Assembly: GCF_032598785.1 (NCBI RefSeq)
Contig: NZ_CP102984.1
From: Terrisporobacter petrolearius
Lineage (GTDB): Bacteria; Bacillota; Clostridia; Peptostreptococcales; Peptostreptococcaceae
Reading direction: 5' to 3' (one strand)
DNA length: 64,000 bases
The notes under the pieces are model-generated. The model did not search any database, was not told the origin of the DNA, and was given only the letters and a program-made list of their open reading frames with translations. The position numbers were made by a program, and so were the translations under genes. Shown here in pieces: positions 25,165 to 34,284 of this stretch (position 1 is its first letter; every line of letters starts with the position of its first letter).

Positions 25165-26100
25165 ATGGGAATTTTATATGAACAGATGACATTTCAGGGA
25201 TGGGCAATATTCCTATTTGTATTATTAGCACTTATGGCTTTTAATGAACTTGGAAGATCAACAAAATGGACTGGAATATTGTTATTTATAATAGTACCTA
25301 CATTTTTAACAATTTATGTATGGCCAACTACGGCAGCTGCAGGGAATGAATATGGAACAGGAACTTGGTTTAACTGGGTAAAAACATATTCTGCACTAGC
25401 TGGATGTATTTGGTTTATGGCAATTAGATATATACCATCTTTACAAAAGAAAAAATGGGCACTAGCTTTACCAGCAATTATTTTAGCAGTTAACATATTA
25501 GAAGCTGCAGTTAGAGATTTTCAAATATTCAGCTATGGATTAACTGGAGGGGGAGTAGTTGATAATCTTTGGACTATTTCTGGACCGTGGAATATTATGA
25601 ATGGTATAGCAGGAATACTAAACATAATCACAATATGTGGTTGGTGTGGAATATTCATATCAAAAGATAAAACAAAGGATATGATATGGCCAGATATGAT
25701 ATGGGCATGGATAATAGCTTATGATTTATGGAACTTTGCTTATACTTATAACTGCATATCAGATCACTCAATTTATTGTGGAGCAGCATTATTACTTTCA
25801 TGTACTATACCAACATTCTTTATAAAAAAAGGAGCTTGGCTACAACATCGTGCTCAAACACTAGCTCTTTGGATTATGTTTGTTATGACTGTACCGCAAT
25901 TTGCTGATAGAATAGCACCAGTTGCTACAACACATAATCCAACAGCATTCTTTGTAGTAAGTTTAGTATCTTTAGTAGCTAACGCAGCTTTAGCTATTTA
26001 TCAATTTAGCAAAATAAGAAAAAATAAACTTAATCCTTTAAAAGATGAAATTTATAGACAGTCAAATGCTTATAGAGAAGTAGCTTTTGAAAATAAGTAG
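25165..26100 (+). CDS. DUF5692-family polytopic membrane protein (paralog 2)
   Basis: A 311-residue membrane protein with about 8 helices, paralogous over its full length to the gene at 19769. Strongly conserved blocks are SALAGC, EAAVRDFQI, WNIMNGIAGILNIITI, DMIWPDMIWAWIIAYDLW, YTYNC...DH...YCGAA and GAWLQHRAQTLALW. No substrate or cofactor motif from a known transporter or cytochrome family is recognisable. It follows the flavoprotein gene by 23 bases (ribosome site TAGGAG) and precedes hypA. Likely the membrane partner of the oxidoreductase; that is inference from gene order. Confidence 0.82.
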   Translation: MGILYEQMTFQGWAIFLFVLLALMAFNELGRSTKWTGILLFIIVPTFLTIYVWPTTAAAGNEYGTGTWFNWVKTYSALAGCIWFMAIRYIPSLQKKKWALALPAIILAVNILEAAVRDFQIFSYGLTGGGVVDNLWTISGPWNIMNGIAGILNIITICGWCGIFISKDKTKDMIWPDMIWAWIIAYDLWNFAYTYNCISDHSIYCGAALLLSCTIPTFFIKKGAWLQHRAQTLALWIMFVMTVPQFADRIAPVATTHNPTAFFVVSLVSLVANAALAIYQFSKIRKNKLNPLKDEIYRQSNAYREVAFENK

Positions 26101-26126
26101 ATAGACAATGAGAGTAGGTGAAAAAT

Positions 26127-26468
26127 TTGCATGAACTAGGAGTAGTAATAGAAGTTGTTAAAACTGTAGAAAAAGTTGCAGTGGAAAATGACTTAGCTAA
26201 AATAGAGAAATTAGTATTGCAAATTGGAGAATTATCATCAATGATTCCTAAATATATAGAAGCTTGTTATCCAGCAGCAATAGAAAATACAGTATTGCAA
26301 AACACAGAGCTAGAAATAGAAGTTATGCCAGGAAATGGTATGTGTAAAAGTTGTAATAAAGTATTTAATATAAAAGAAAACAAAGGAGTATGTCCACATT
26401 GTGACAGCAAAGTTTGGGACTTACTTAGTGGAAAAGAGTTTATAATTAAAGAAATAGTAGCATACTAA
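26127..26468 (+). CDS. hypA: HypA-family nickel metallochaperone
   Basis: The start is placed at the TTG 26127 because this gives Met-His-Glu (MHELGVV), and His2 of MHE is the universal nickel ligand of HypA. AGGTG at 26116-26120 is correctly spaced. The upstream in-frame GTG at 26118 would put three residues before it. The 113-residue protein has the zinc site CKSC...CPHC (about 72-75 and 89-92) and the family's C-terminal VWDLLSGKEFIIKEI. It delivers nickel together with HypB. It ends the operon; its terminator is split by an IS3 element beginning 26 bases later. Confidence 0.9.
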   Translation: MHELGVVIEVVKTVEKVAVENDLAKIEKLVLQIGELSSMIPKYIEACYPAAIENTVLQNTELEIEVMPGNGMCKSCNKVFNIKENKGVCPHCDSKVWDLLSGKEFIIKEIVAY

Positions 26469-26493
26469 ATAGAATGTAGTTATTAAGCATAAT

Positions 26494-27952
26494 AAAATGG
26501 ACCCTATAAAGTGGATACTAGAAAAAGTGTTTACTTGTATAGGGTTTATTTTTGTGTAAAATATTCATTAAGGAGTTGAGTAATTATGAACAAAAAACTA
26601 TTTTCTAAAGAAGAGATTAATAAATTATCTGAAAATAAGTATGTTAAAAGCGTAAGTGAAAATGCAATTACATATACTGATGAGTTTAAACTATTATTTA
26701 TAGGTGAGTATGAGAGAGGAAAAAATATAAGGCAAATATTTGAAGGTGCTGGTTTTGATATAGAAATACTTGGTACTGCTCGTGTTAAACAGGCTAGCTA
26801 TAGATGGAGAAAAATGTTTAAAAGTGGAGGTGTGACAGGATTAGAAGATAAAAGATCATTAAATTCTGGAAGACCTATTAGTCGAGAGTTAACAATGGAA
26901 GAAAATTTAGCTAAAAAAGATGCTGAGATAGAATATCTAAAAGCGGAGCTTGAATTCATAAAAAAGTTAGAATGGAGCGAAAGGCAGGTGAAAAAAGGTA
27001 AATTACAAGCATCTAAAATATTTGGACTGATAAAAGGTTTGATTTATAATTTTAATTTAACTGGAATGGTAAGGCATTTGTGTAAGATAGCTAATGTATC
27101 CACTTCTGGTTATTATAGGTTCCTTAAAACAAAAGATTATAGGGATATAAAAGAAGATAGAGATATAAAATCAAGAGATATTATATTAAAAGCATTTAAT
27201 CACCGTGGATATAAAAGAGGCTCTAGGTCTATAAAGATGACATTAGAAAATGAATTTGGAATAAAAATGAACAGAAAGAAAATTCAAAGAATAATGAGGA
27301 AGTATAATATTATTTGTCCGATACGTAAAGCTAATACAAAAAAACGTATGATGAAGGCTACTCAGGAACATCGAGTTGTTCCGAACATGCTAAATAGAAA
27401 GTTTAAACAAAAAATTCCGGGGAAAGTTTTATTAACAGATATAACATATATGCCTTACGGCAATTGTAAAATGGCATATTTATCAACAATAAAGGATTCT
27501 TCAACTAATGAAATATTAGCCTATAATTTATCAAATAGTTTAGCTATAGATATCGTAACTAAAACTATAGATAATTTAATTAACTTAAAATCATTAAAAT
27601 TACATAAAGATGCTTTTGTTCATTCTGATCAAGGGTCCCATTATACAAGTCCTATTTTTCAAAAACTTCTTAAAAAATACAATTTAGGACAATCTATGTC
27701 TAGAAAAGGCAATTGTTGGGATAATGCTCCTCAAGAATCATTCTTTGGTCATATGAAAGATGAAATAGACTATAAAAGTTGCAATACATTAGAAGAATTA
27801 CAATTTATGGTAGATAATTATATGGATTATTACAATAATTATAGATGTCAATGGAATTTAAAAAAGCTGACTCCTAATAAGTATAGAAGTCAACTTTTAA
27901 TGACGGCTTAGCCAGTCGTTTTTTCTAGTGTCCTTGACAAAGGGTCCATTTT
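26494..27952 (+). mobile_element. IS3-family (IS150-like) insertion sequence, copy 1
   Basis: 1459 bp with ends AAAATGGACCCT...AGGGTCCATTTT and longer imperfect inverted repeats (TGGACCCT...ACTAGAAAAA at both ends). It encodes one intact transposase. A second copy of the same length, inverted, is at 51446-52904. Target duplication here is imperfect (ATAAT left, ATAAA right). Confidence 0.9.
26586..27911 (+). CDS. IS3-family transposase, single-frame
   Basis: A 441-residue protein that joins the helix-turn-helix region (orfA-like, 1-100: KLLFIGEYERGKNIRQIFEGAG), a coiled-coil leucine-rich segment (about 105-130) and the rve integrase core (orfB-like). DDE residues are in LTDITYMPYG (Asp about 281), VHSDQGSHYT (Asp about 345) and NAPQESFFGHMKDE (Glu about 381). 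Most IS3 elements need a -1 frameshift between orfA and orfB; here the two are in one frame, so the transposase is made directly. It differs from the copy at 51487 by a single residue, Val/Leu at about position 177, which indicates recent movement. Confidence 0.93.
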   Translation: MNKKLFSKEEINKLSENKYVKSVSENAITYTDEFKLLFIGEYERGKNIRQIFEGAGFDIEILGTARVKQASYRWRKMFKSGGVTGLEDKRSLNSGRPISRELTMEENLAKKDAEIEYLKAELEFIKKLEWSERQVKKGKLQASKIFGLIKGLIYNFNLTGMVRHLCKIANVSTSGYYRFLKTKDYRDIKEDRDIKSRDIILKAFNHRGYKRGSRSIKMTLENEFGIKMNRKKIQRIMRKYNIICPIRKANTKKRMMKATQEHRVVPNMLNRKFKQKIPGKVLLTDITYMPYGNCKMAYLSTIKDSSTNEILAYNLSNSLAIDIVTKTIDNLINLKSLKLHKDAFVHSDQGSHYTSPIFQKLLKKYNLGQSMSRKGNCWDNAPQESFFGHMKDEIDYKSCNTLEELQFMVDNYMDYYNNYRCQWNLKKLTPNKYRSQLLMTA

Positions 27953-28036
27953 ATAAAAGCTTAGTAACTACATTTTTTATTGTATAAGTTTTGATGATAA
28001 AGAAAAAATATAGTATAGATAAGGAGTTGTGTAAAT

Positions 28037-28747
28037 GTGATAGATGAAATATTTAAAGTATCATTAAAATCCATAATATCAGTAAGTATATTGTTTGTAC
28101 TAACAAAAATTATGGGTAAAAAGCAAATATCACAACTAACATTATTTGATTATGTTGTAGGTATTTCAATTGATTCAATAGCCGCAGAACTAGCTGTAAA
28201 TGATTCCATTACATATATACAAGGCATAACAGGTATGATTATTTATGCTCTTTTTCCTATACTTCTTTCTATTATTAGTTTAAGGAGTTATCTAGGAAGA
28301 AGAATATTAGATAGAGTACCTACTATTTTAATTCAAAACGGTAAAATAAATGAAGGTAGATTAAAAAAGACTAAGATGAATATTAATGACTTGCTTGAAG
28401 AATGTAGGTTAAAAGATGTATTCGACATAGGAGATATTGAGTTTGCTATTTTGGAGACAAGTGGGAATCTAAGTATTCAGCTTAAGTCTATTAACAAGCC
28501 ATTAACATCAAAGGATTTAAATATTAAAACTGATTATAAAGGCCTATGTGTAAATCTTATTATTGATGGGAAAATACTAGACAATCATTTAAAATCCATA
28601 GGAAAGAGTAATAAATGGCTAAAAAAACAATTACAGAACAAAGGTATTGAAAATCTATAAGATGTTTTACTTGCATATATTGATAGTTCAGAAAAAGTTA
28701 ATATATATTTAAAGAATGGAAATATTCCTACTACGCCTATATTATAA
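28037..28747 (+). pseudogene. DUF421 (YetF-type) membrane protein interrupted by one in-frame stop
   Basis: Starts with GTG at 28037 after AAGGAG. Residues 1-90 contain three membrane helices and the family motif KKQISQLTLFDYVVGI; the soluble DUF421 domain follows. The frame meets TAA at 28658-28660, but the same frame continues as DVLLAYIDSSEKVNIYLKNG to a stop at 28745-28747, which is the expected C-terminal continuation. A single codon change (probably a Lys or Glu codon) therefore truncates the protein to 207 residues. The membrane and most of the soluble part would still be made, so partial function is possible. Confidence 0.75.
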
Positions 28748-28760
28748 ATAATTCTAAATT

Positions 28761-28796
28761 AAGCTATGAAGTTTTTACCTTCGTGGCTTTTTTATT
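28761..28796 (+). terminator. Terminator after the DUF421 gene
   Basis: AAGCTATGAAG and CTTCGTGGCTT (with G-U pairs) followed by TTTTTT. A sequence-similar terminator lies at 54936-54970. Confidence 0.8.
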
Positions 28797-28937
28797 ATGG
28801 ATTTTAATCTGTTTCTTAGACAACACAAATCAATGTTAGAATTACAATAATAGATCGTAGAAAGAATAATTGATATAAATAAGCAAAAAATGTTATGCTA
28901 AATAAGGAAAATAAAAATTGTGTATAAGGAGGAACTT

Positions 28938-29596
28938 ATGATTAAGATAGGAATTTGTGAAGATGAAAAAGAAACCCAAGATTTAATAGAAAGCCATCTT
29001 CAGAATCTATTAAAAAATAGAGAATATAAAATAGAAAAATATATTAGTGGAGAAGAATTATTACAAGCTAATTTTAAAGATATAGATATTTTACTTCTTG
29101 ATATACAAATGGGTAAACTAAATGGAATGGAGACGGCAAGAAAGATTAGAGAAGTGGACAGTAAAATGGAAATAATTTTTATTACTTCTTTAATAGATTA
29201 TGTGCAAGAAGGATATTTGCTAAAACCAATAGAATTAGAAGAATTAAAAAAGCATGTTCTAAATTGTATTAATGAAATTGAAAAAAATAAAAATCATTAT
29301 ATTTTAATAAAGAATAAATCTAATACTTACAAGATTTATTCAAATGAAATAACATATATAGAAGTTCAAAAAAGGATATGTTAATACATACAATAAATAA
29401 GGATTTCCATGTAAGGTATAACTTAGAAAAAGTAGAGAAGGACTTAAATCTAGACAAATTTGTAAGGTGCCATAAAAGTTTTTTAGTTAATTTAACTTAT
29501 GTGGAAAACATAAAATCAAATACTGCCATATTGGAAAGTGGAGAAGAAGTACCTATTAGTAGATATAGGTATAAGAGGTTAAGGAAAAGTTTTTAA
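28938..29596 (+). pseudogene. LytTR-type (AgrA-like) response regulator, frameshifted
   Basis: Start at 28938 is supported by AAGGAGG 6 bases upstream. The receiver domain (IGICEDEKETQD, phospho-acceptor in DILLLDIQMGKLNGMETA, Lys switch in LLKPIELEEL) is intact through about 29330. The LytTR DNA-binding domain begins SNEITYIEVQK and then shifts frame at an A6 tract (29368-29373); the rest (MLIHTINKDFHVRYNLEKVE...FVRCHKSFLVNL) is in the -1 frame to 29596. One missing A, or a -1 slip, would join the two. The regulator is paired with the AgrC-like kinase that follows and with an ABC transporter. Confidence 0.8.
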
Positions 29597-29615
29597 GGTT
29601 TATGGGTGAAGAAAT

Positions 29616-30998
29616 ATGTTAAACATTGTATATGAGCTATACTTAATTTTATCTATACTTACACCTTTAATCATACTAAATGGTGTATTAACTTATAACA
29701 AAGAAAAAGCTGACAGAAGAAAAGTTGTATTTTTTATTTTATTGTTTTTCATATACATTATAGCTAAATTAACTAAATTATTTAGTGTGGAAGATGTTTA
29801 CGCTTATAATATTATTACGGCGATAGTATTTGTTTTAGGGGCAATTTATTATAAGTATTTTTATAAGATAGGATATGTAAAATATACAACTTTCTTTTAT
29901 TTATTTTATGTTTACTACTTATTATTTAGAGATCTTGTAAGTAGAAATATGTTCTTAATAATTACAGGAGCTGCAGTATCATCTGAAAAGTCCCTTTTAG
30001 TACCTTATTTTGATTGTACAAAAATTGATATATATAGTTATGTATTTATTATATTTATTTATATATTTGCCTATTTAATAACTAAGAACCTTAATAAATA
30101 TTTGGAATTACTTAATAGTGATAAAAGAAATTACATATATCTGTCTATAGCCTTAATGTTTAATTTAACTACTATAATAGTAATTTATATATCAAATAAA
30201 TTTGCAAGACTTGCTCTGACTTCAGAACGGCATTTACTCGACTATATTGTAACTCCCAAATTAATATTAGCAAGTAGTATAGTTCTTGTATTATTGTTTG
30301 TAAAAGTAATAAAGGACAATAAAATAAAATCACAAAATGAAATAATGAAAAATAAACTAGATATGCAATATGAACATTATTTAAGTGTTAAAGAATCTCA
30401 TATGAAAGTTAGAAAGCTTTATCACGATATAAATAATCATATTAGTGACATAGACAATCTTAAAAGTAATAGTCAAGAAGTTAGTGAGTATGTAAACAAT
30501 TTAAAAGATGAGATTAAAGAATTTAAATCTATTTATAATACAGGAAATATGATCCTGGATATTATAATTAATGAAAAAAATGAACTATGTAATAAAAAGG
30601 GAATTAAATTTATTTGTGATATAAATTTTTCAAAAGCTAATTTTATAAAACCTATGGATGTATCTAGTATATTTGCTAATATTTTAGACAATGCCATAGA
30701 AGCCTGTGATAAAATTCATGATGATAATATTAATAAACATATTAGAATTAAAGGAACCATATCAAAATCCTATTTTGTGTTGAAATGCGAAAACAGTAAA
30801 GTTAATTATATTAAAGCTAATAAGAATATATTTTTGACAGACAAAATAGATAAATTCAAACATGGAATAGGAATTCAAAGCATTAAATCTTCTTTAGAAA
30901 GGTATGAAGGAGAAATATTATTTGAAGACGAAAAAGACAAATTTACACTAAATATATATATACCACTTAATCATAATACTGACAGTTGGGTTCTTTAA
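29616..30998 (+). CDS. AgrC-like sensor histidine kinase (GHKL)
   Basis: A 460-residue protein. Six or so hydrophobic helices fill residues 1-235, then a coiled coil and the phospho-acceptor box KLYHDINNHISDIDNL (His about 271), and a GHKL ATPase with the N-box NILDNAIEACDK (about 352-363) and a G-box HGIGIQSIKSSLERY (about 415-429). This matches AgrC/HPK10-type peptide-sensing kinases that pair with LytTR regulators. The start is 20 bases after the regulator's second frame. With the adjacent FtsX/ATPase genes it looks like a peptide- or antibiotic-sensing resistance module. Confidence 0.88.
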   Translation: MLNIVYELYLILSILTPLIILNGVLTYNKEKADRRKVVFFILLFFIYIIAKLTKLFSVEDVYAYNIITAIVFVLGAIYYKYFYKIGYVKYTTFFYLFYVYYLLFRDLVSRNMFLIITGAAVSSEKSLLVPYFDCTKIDIYSYVFIIFIYIFAYLITKNLNKYLELLNSDKRNYIYLSIALMFNLTTIIVIYISNKFARLALTSERHLLDYIVTPKLILASSIVLVLLFVKVIKDNKIKSQNEIMKNKLDMQYEHYLSVKESHMKVRKLYHDINNHISDIDNLKSNSQEVSEYVNNLKDEIKEFKSIYNTGNMILDIIINEKNELCNKKGIKFICDINFSKANFIKPMDVSSIFANILDNAIEACDKIHDDNINKHIRIKGTISKSYFVLKCENSKVNYIKANKNIFLTDKIDKFKHGIGIQSIKSSLERYEGEILFEDEKDKFTLNIYIPLNHNTDSWVL

Positions 30999-31035
30999 CC
31001 TACCATTTGGGGCATATATATTGATACTAAAAACT

Positions 31036-31077
31036 AAGGATGTTATCTTTTAATAGCAAAAGATAACATCCTTTTTG
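31036..31077 (+). terminator. Terminator after the histidine kinase
   Basis: AAGGATGTTATCTTTT and AAAAGATAACATCCTT form a long stem followed by TTT. Confidence 0.92.
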
Positions 31078-31134
31078 CGTATATAAGTATTTTAAGGGGC
31101 AAGAAAAATTAAAAAGTATTATAAGGAGGATTAT

Positions 31135-33441
31135 ATGGGAATATACTTGAAAATGTCCATGGCATATTTAAAGAAAAATAAACTGAGAACTTTATTATTG
31201 ATACTAGGCGTTGCTATAGGCGTATCTTTAATATTTGGAACAAGTGTTATAAAGGAGTCTCAGGCTAATAATGATGTTAAGGCAATATACAAACTTTATG
31301 GAGGATATCATTTAGAGTTTAGTGACTTAAAAAAATCTGATATTGAAAAAGTTAGCAAAGATGGAGATGTAGAAAAGATTACTACAGTTGAAAACTTAGG
31401 AAACATAGTAGATGAAAAAGGAAATTCATTTCCACTAAAATCAGCAGATAAAAATTATATGGAGAGTAAGTCTGGAAAACTTACGAAAGGTAGACTTCCA
31501 AAGAACAAGGATGAATTAGTAATGGAAGAAGATGCTCTAGAAGCAATGAATTTATCAAATAAGCTAAATACAACTTTAACTTTTAAAATTAAAAAGAAAT
31601 ATAAAGATTCACAAGGAAACGATAAAATTTATACTGAAGATAAAAAATTCAAACTTGTGGGAACTATAGAAAAGCCAGAAGGATTTTACGACTTTTATGA
31701 CATTAGTATTCCGTTTGAAGCATTTACCTATGGAAATAGTGAAAAAAACAATGTAATTCCACAAAATATAATCACTTACAATAGTGTGCTGAACCTAAAG
31801 AGTGGTTGGCAAAATATCGATGGACAAGCTAATAGAATAATAGGAGAAAATAATTTAAAAGAAGTTGGTTATACACCAAACATGCCTCTTGTACGCCAAT
31901 TAATGGATAAAAAAATAGAAAAAGAAGATCCAGGAGCTTTGAAAAGAGAAATCTTAATTATAATTACAGCAGCTATTTTTGTATTTAATCTTTTTAATAT
32001 TACATTAAATGAAACTATAGAAGGAATGGGCATGCTTAGATTAATAGGTGCAAATAAAAGAAGCGTTAGAAGAATGATAATGTATCAAGGTATAATTATA
32101 ATTACTCTTGGTATAATACTGGGACTTATATTTGGTGTGGCATTTTCATATGTGGGACTTAAGAATATAGGAAGAAATAAAAGTAGAGCACTTATATCTA
32201 TAATATCAATTGCCCTGGGGGGATATATATTTTTAACTACATTTTCTAGCATGCATAATGAGGTAACTGATAAAATTGCAAACATGCAAAAAAGATATGA
32301 TATTACCATAGGATTTGGAATAAACTCTGATTTGGATGTGGTGAAATATACTGATAATGATGTAAACAAATTAGAAAATATAGATGGTGTAAAAAATATA
32401 AATGCTGTACAAGTATCAAAAGGATTTTTTGATTATAAAAATTATGAAGTAAATAAAAATTTTACAAATATAGGTCAATCACAAGAAAAAAATAAAATGG
32501 AATATGAAATGGATTTTAAATTATATGGAAATGACTATATAAACAGCACATTGAAAAACTTTGTACAAGAAGGAAATATAAATGACTTGGGTAAAGTAAC
32601 AAATAATTATGCAAATGTGGCAGTATATAATTATTTTTATGATGAAAATGATCCAGGTAATAAGAAGAATGTTTTTACGAACTTAAAAATAGGAGACATT
32701 TTAACTATAAGAGTTCCAACAACCCAAGATAATGAAACAGTATATAAAGAAAGCAAAGTAAGGGTATGTACAATTTTAAAATCAGACTGGATGTCTAAGG
32801 GAGATGGTAGCCTAGGACGAAATTTTGAAGTTATCATTTCTAACAATCATGCTAAAGACCTTATTGGGGAGAAAAAGTACACTAAATTAGGTATAAATTT
32901 AGTAAATCCTAGTGATAAAGCTGTAAATAAAAAAGTAGAAGAAGTTTCTAACAGTATTCAATTATCTGAATTTGAAAGTAAACTAAGTTTCAATGAAATG
33001 CAAAAAAATTCCATTAAAGATTATATGAAGACACAAATATCAACAATAACATTGGTTTTAATAATAGCAGGAATTAATATTTTCTGTACAATAAAAACAA
33101 ACTTATTAATAAGAAAAAAGGAAATATTAACGCTTAGAGCATTAGGAATGAGCGTGAAAAATATGAAGAAGATGATTGCTTTTGAAGCTTTATCATATGC
33201 CCTATTGAGTTTTATAATTGCTTTAATTCCATCTGTTGCAAACTTAACTAAATTTGTAAATTGGAATAATAATGCTTATAAAAACTACGGCATAGATAGC
33301 TTTATGTCATTTGCATTCCCTGTTAAGGAATCCATATTATTTTTTATAATAACTGTTGCTGTGTGTTTAATAGCAGTTATGACAAGCAGTAGAGATTTAA
33401 AAAATATGAATATTATTGATGGAATAAAAGATAATGACTAA
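31135..33441 (+). CDS. FtsX-like ABC transporter permease with apparent internal deletion
   Basis: A 768-residue protein of the two-module FtsX/BceB-like type. The first module starts MAYLKKNKLRTLLLILGVAIG, has a large outside loop and then the ALKREILIIITAAIFVFN and MIMYQGIIIITLGIILG helices. At about residue 339 the sequence runs FSYVGLKNIGRNKSRALIS: the end of helix 3 of module 1 is joined directly to the KNIGRNKSRA start of module 2. Relatives normally have about 90-100 residues with another membrane helix between these points. The C-terminal half is complete. The gene is followed by its ATPase. Function as an exporter or peptide-sensing transporter is uncertain because of the deletion. 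Confidence 0.85.
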   Translation: MGIYLKMSMAYLKKNKLRTLLLILGVAIGVSLIFGTSVIKESQANNDVKAIYKLYGGYHLEFSDLKKSDIEKVSKDGDVEKITTVENLGNIVDEKGNSFPLKSADKNYMESKSGKLTKGRLPKNKDELVMEEDALEAMNLSNKLNTTLTFKIKKKYKDSQGNDKIYTEDKKFKLVGTIEKPEGFYDFYDISIPFEAFTYGNSEKNNVIPQNIITYNSVLNLKSGWQNIDGQANRIIGENNLKEVGYTPNMPLVRQLMDKKIEKEDPGALKREILIIITAAIFVFNLFNITLNETIEGMGMLRLIGANKRSVRRMIMYQGIIIITLGIILGLIFGVAFSYVGLKNIGRNKSRALISIISIALGGYIFLTTFSSMHNEVTDKIANMQKRYDITIGFGINSDLDVVKYTDNDVNKLENIDGVKNINAVQVSKGFFDYKNYEVNKNFTNIGQSQEKNKMEYEMDFKLYGNDYINSTLKNFVQEGNINDLGKVTNNYANVAVYNYFYDENDPGNKKNVFTNLKIGDILTIRVPTTQDNETVYKESKVRVCTILKSDWMSKGDGSLGRNFEVIISNNHAKDLIGEKKYTKLGINLVNPSDKAVNKKVEEVSNSIQLSEFESKLSFNEMQKNSIKDYMKTQISTITLVLIIAGINIFCTIKTNLLIRKKEILTLRALGMSVKNMKKMIAFEALSYALLSFIIALIPSVANLTKFVNWNNNAYKNYGIDSFMSFAFPVKESILFFIITVAVCLIAVMTSSRDLKNMNIIDGIKDND

Positions 33442-33471
33442 AAAATATTTATTTTATTTGGAGGAAAATAT

Positions 33472-34140
33472 ATGAAAACTTTAAAAACTATAGATTTAAG
33501 AAAAATATATGGAAAAGGTGATAGTGAAGTTAAAGCTATTGATAAAATTAATTTGGAAATAGAACCTCATAAATTTACAGCTATAATTGGTCAAAGTGGA
33601 TCTGGAAAAAGTAGTTTACTACATTGCATGGCAGGGCTTGATAAGCCAACTGATGGGAAAGTATTTATGAATGATTTGGATTTATATACTTTAAATGATG
33701 ATAAATTATCTAAAATAAGAAGAGAAGAGTTTGGATTTATATTTCAAAGCTTTAATTTAATACCAGTTATAAATGTTTATGAAAATATAATACTTCCTAT
33801 TTCACTTAGTGGCAATAAGGTTGATAAAGATTATATAGATAACTTGATAGATAAATTAGGATTAAAATCTCAAGTTAAGAAATTCCCAAATAAACTATCT
33901 AGTGGTCAGCAGCAAAGAGTGGCTATTGCTAGGGCTCTTGCAAACAAGCCGTCGGTTATATTTGCAGATGAACCTACAGGAAGTTTGGATAGCAAGACGA
34001 CAAAAGAAGTAATTGATGTATTGAAGTTTTGTGTTAAGGAGTACAATCAGACTCTTGTTATGATAACGCATAATGATGAAATTGCTAAAAGTGCAGAGTG
34101 TGTTATTACTATTAGTGATGGAAAGGTTGTGTGTAGTTAA
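33472..34140 (+). CDS. ABC transporter ATP-binding protein (MacB/LolD-type)
   Basis: A 222-residue ATPase with Walker A IGQSGSGKSSLLH (about 39-51), Q-loop FIFQSFNLIPV (about 89-99), signature LSSGQQQRVAIARAL (about 142-156), Walker B VIFADEPTGSLD (about 162-173) and the H-loop MITHND. It belongs to the subfamily that partners FtsX-type permeases and uses ATP to move peptides or lipoproteins or to power resistance. It follows the permease by 30 bases with GGAGG. The unit and the AgrCA-like pair upstream probably belong together. Confidence 0.93.
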   Translation: MKTLKTIDLRKIYGKGDSEVKAIDKINLEIEPHKFTAIIGQSGSGKSSLLHCMAGLDKPTDGKVFMNDLDLYTLNDDKLSKIRREEFGFIFQSFNLIPVINVYENIILPISLSGNKVDKDYIDNLIDKLGLKSQVKKFPNKLSSGQQQRVAIARALANKPSVIFADEPTGSLDSKTTKEVIDVLKFCVKEYNQTLVMITHNDEIAKSAECVITISDGKVVCS

Positions 34141-34284
34141 TATGTTTTTTGCCAATTTATAAACAGTTTCAAGCGAGTGTATAAGAAAGGGAAAATGCTA
34201 TCCTTGATTTTCAATGGAAACTATTATATACTATACTTGATTGTAAATAAAATAAAACATTGTGAATAAAAAAGAACCGTCTTT

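Larger units (their letters stand above)
26473..27982 (+). terminator. hypA terminator split by an IS3-family insertion
   Basis: AATGTAGTTATTAAGC (26473-26488) and GCTTAGTAACTACATT (27959-27974) followed by TTTTT are the two arms of one terminator. The insertion sequence sits in its loop. Confidence 0.8.

Noticed and set aside
26489..27957. A perfect 5-bp target duplication for IS3 copy 1
   Set aside because: The flanks are ATAAT and ATAAA, which match at four of five bases; I therefore call it imperfect and rely on copy 2 for the element boundaries.
29378..29596. A stand-alone 72-residue LytTR protein
   Set aside because: The sequence is the direct continuation of the frameshifted regulator, and its ATG has no ribosome site.
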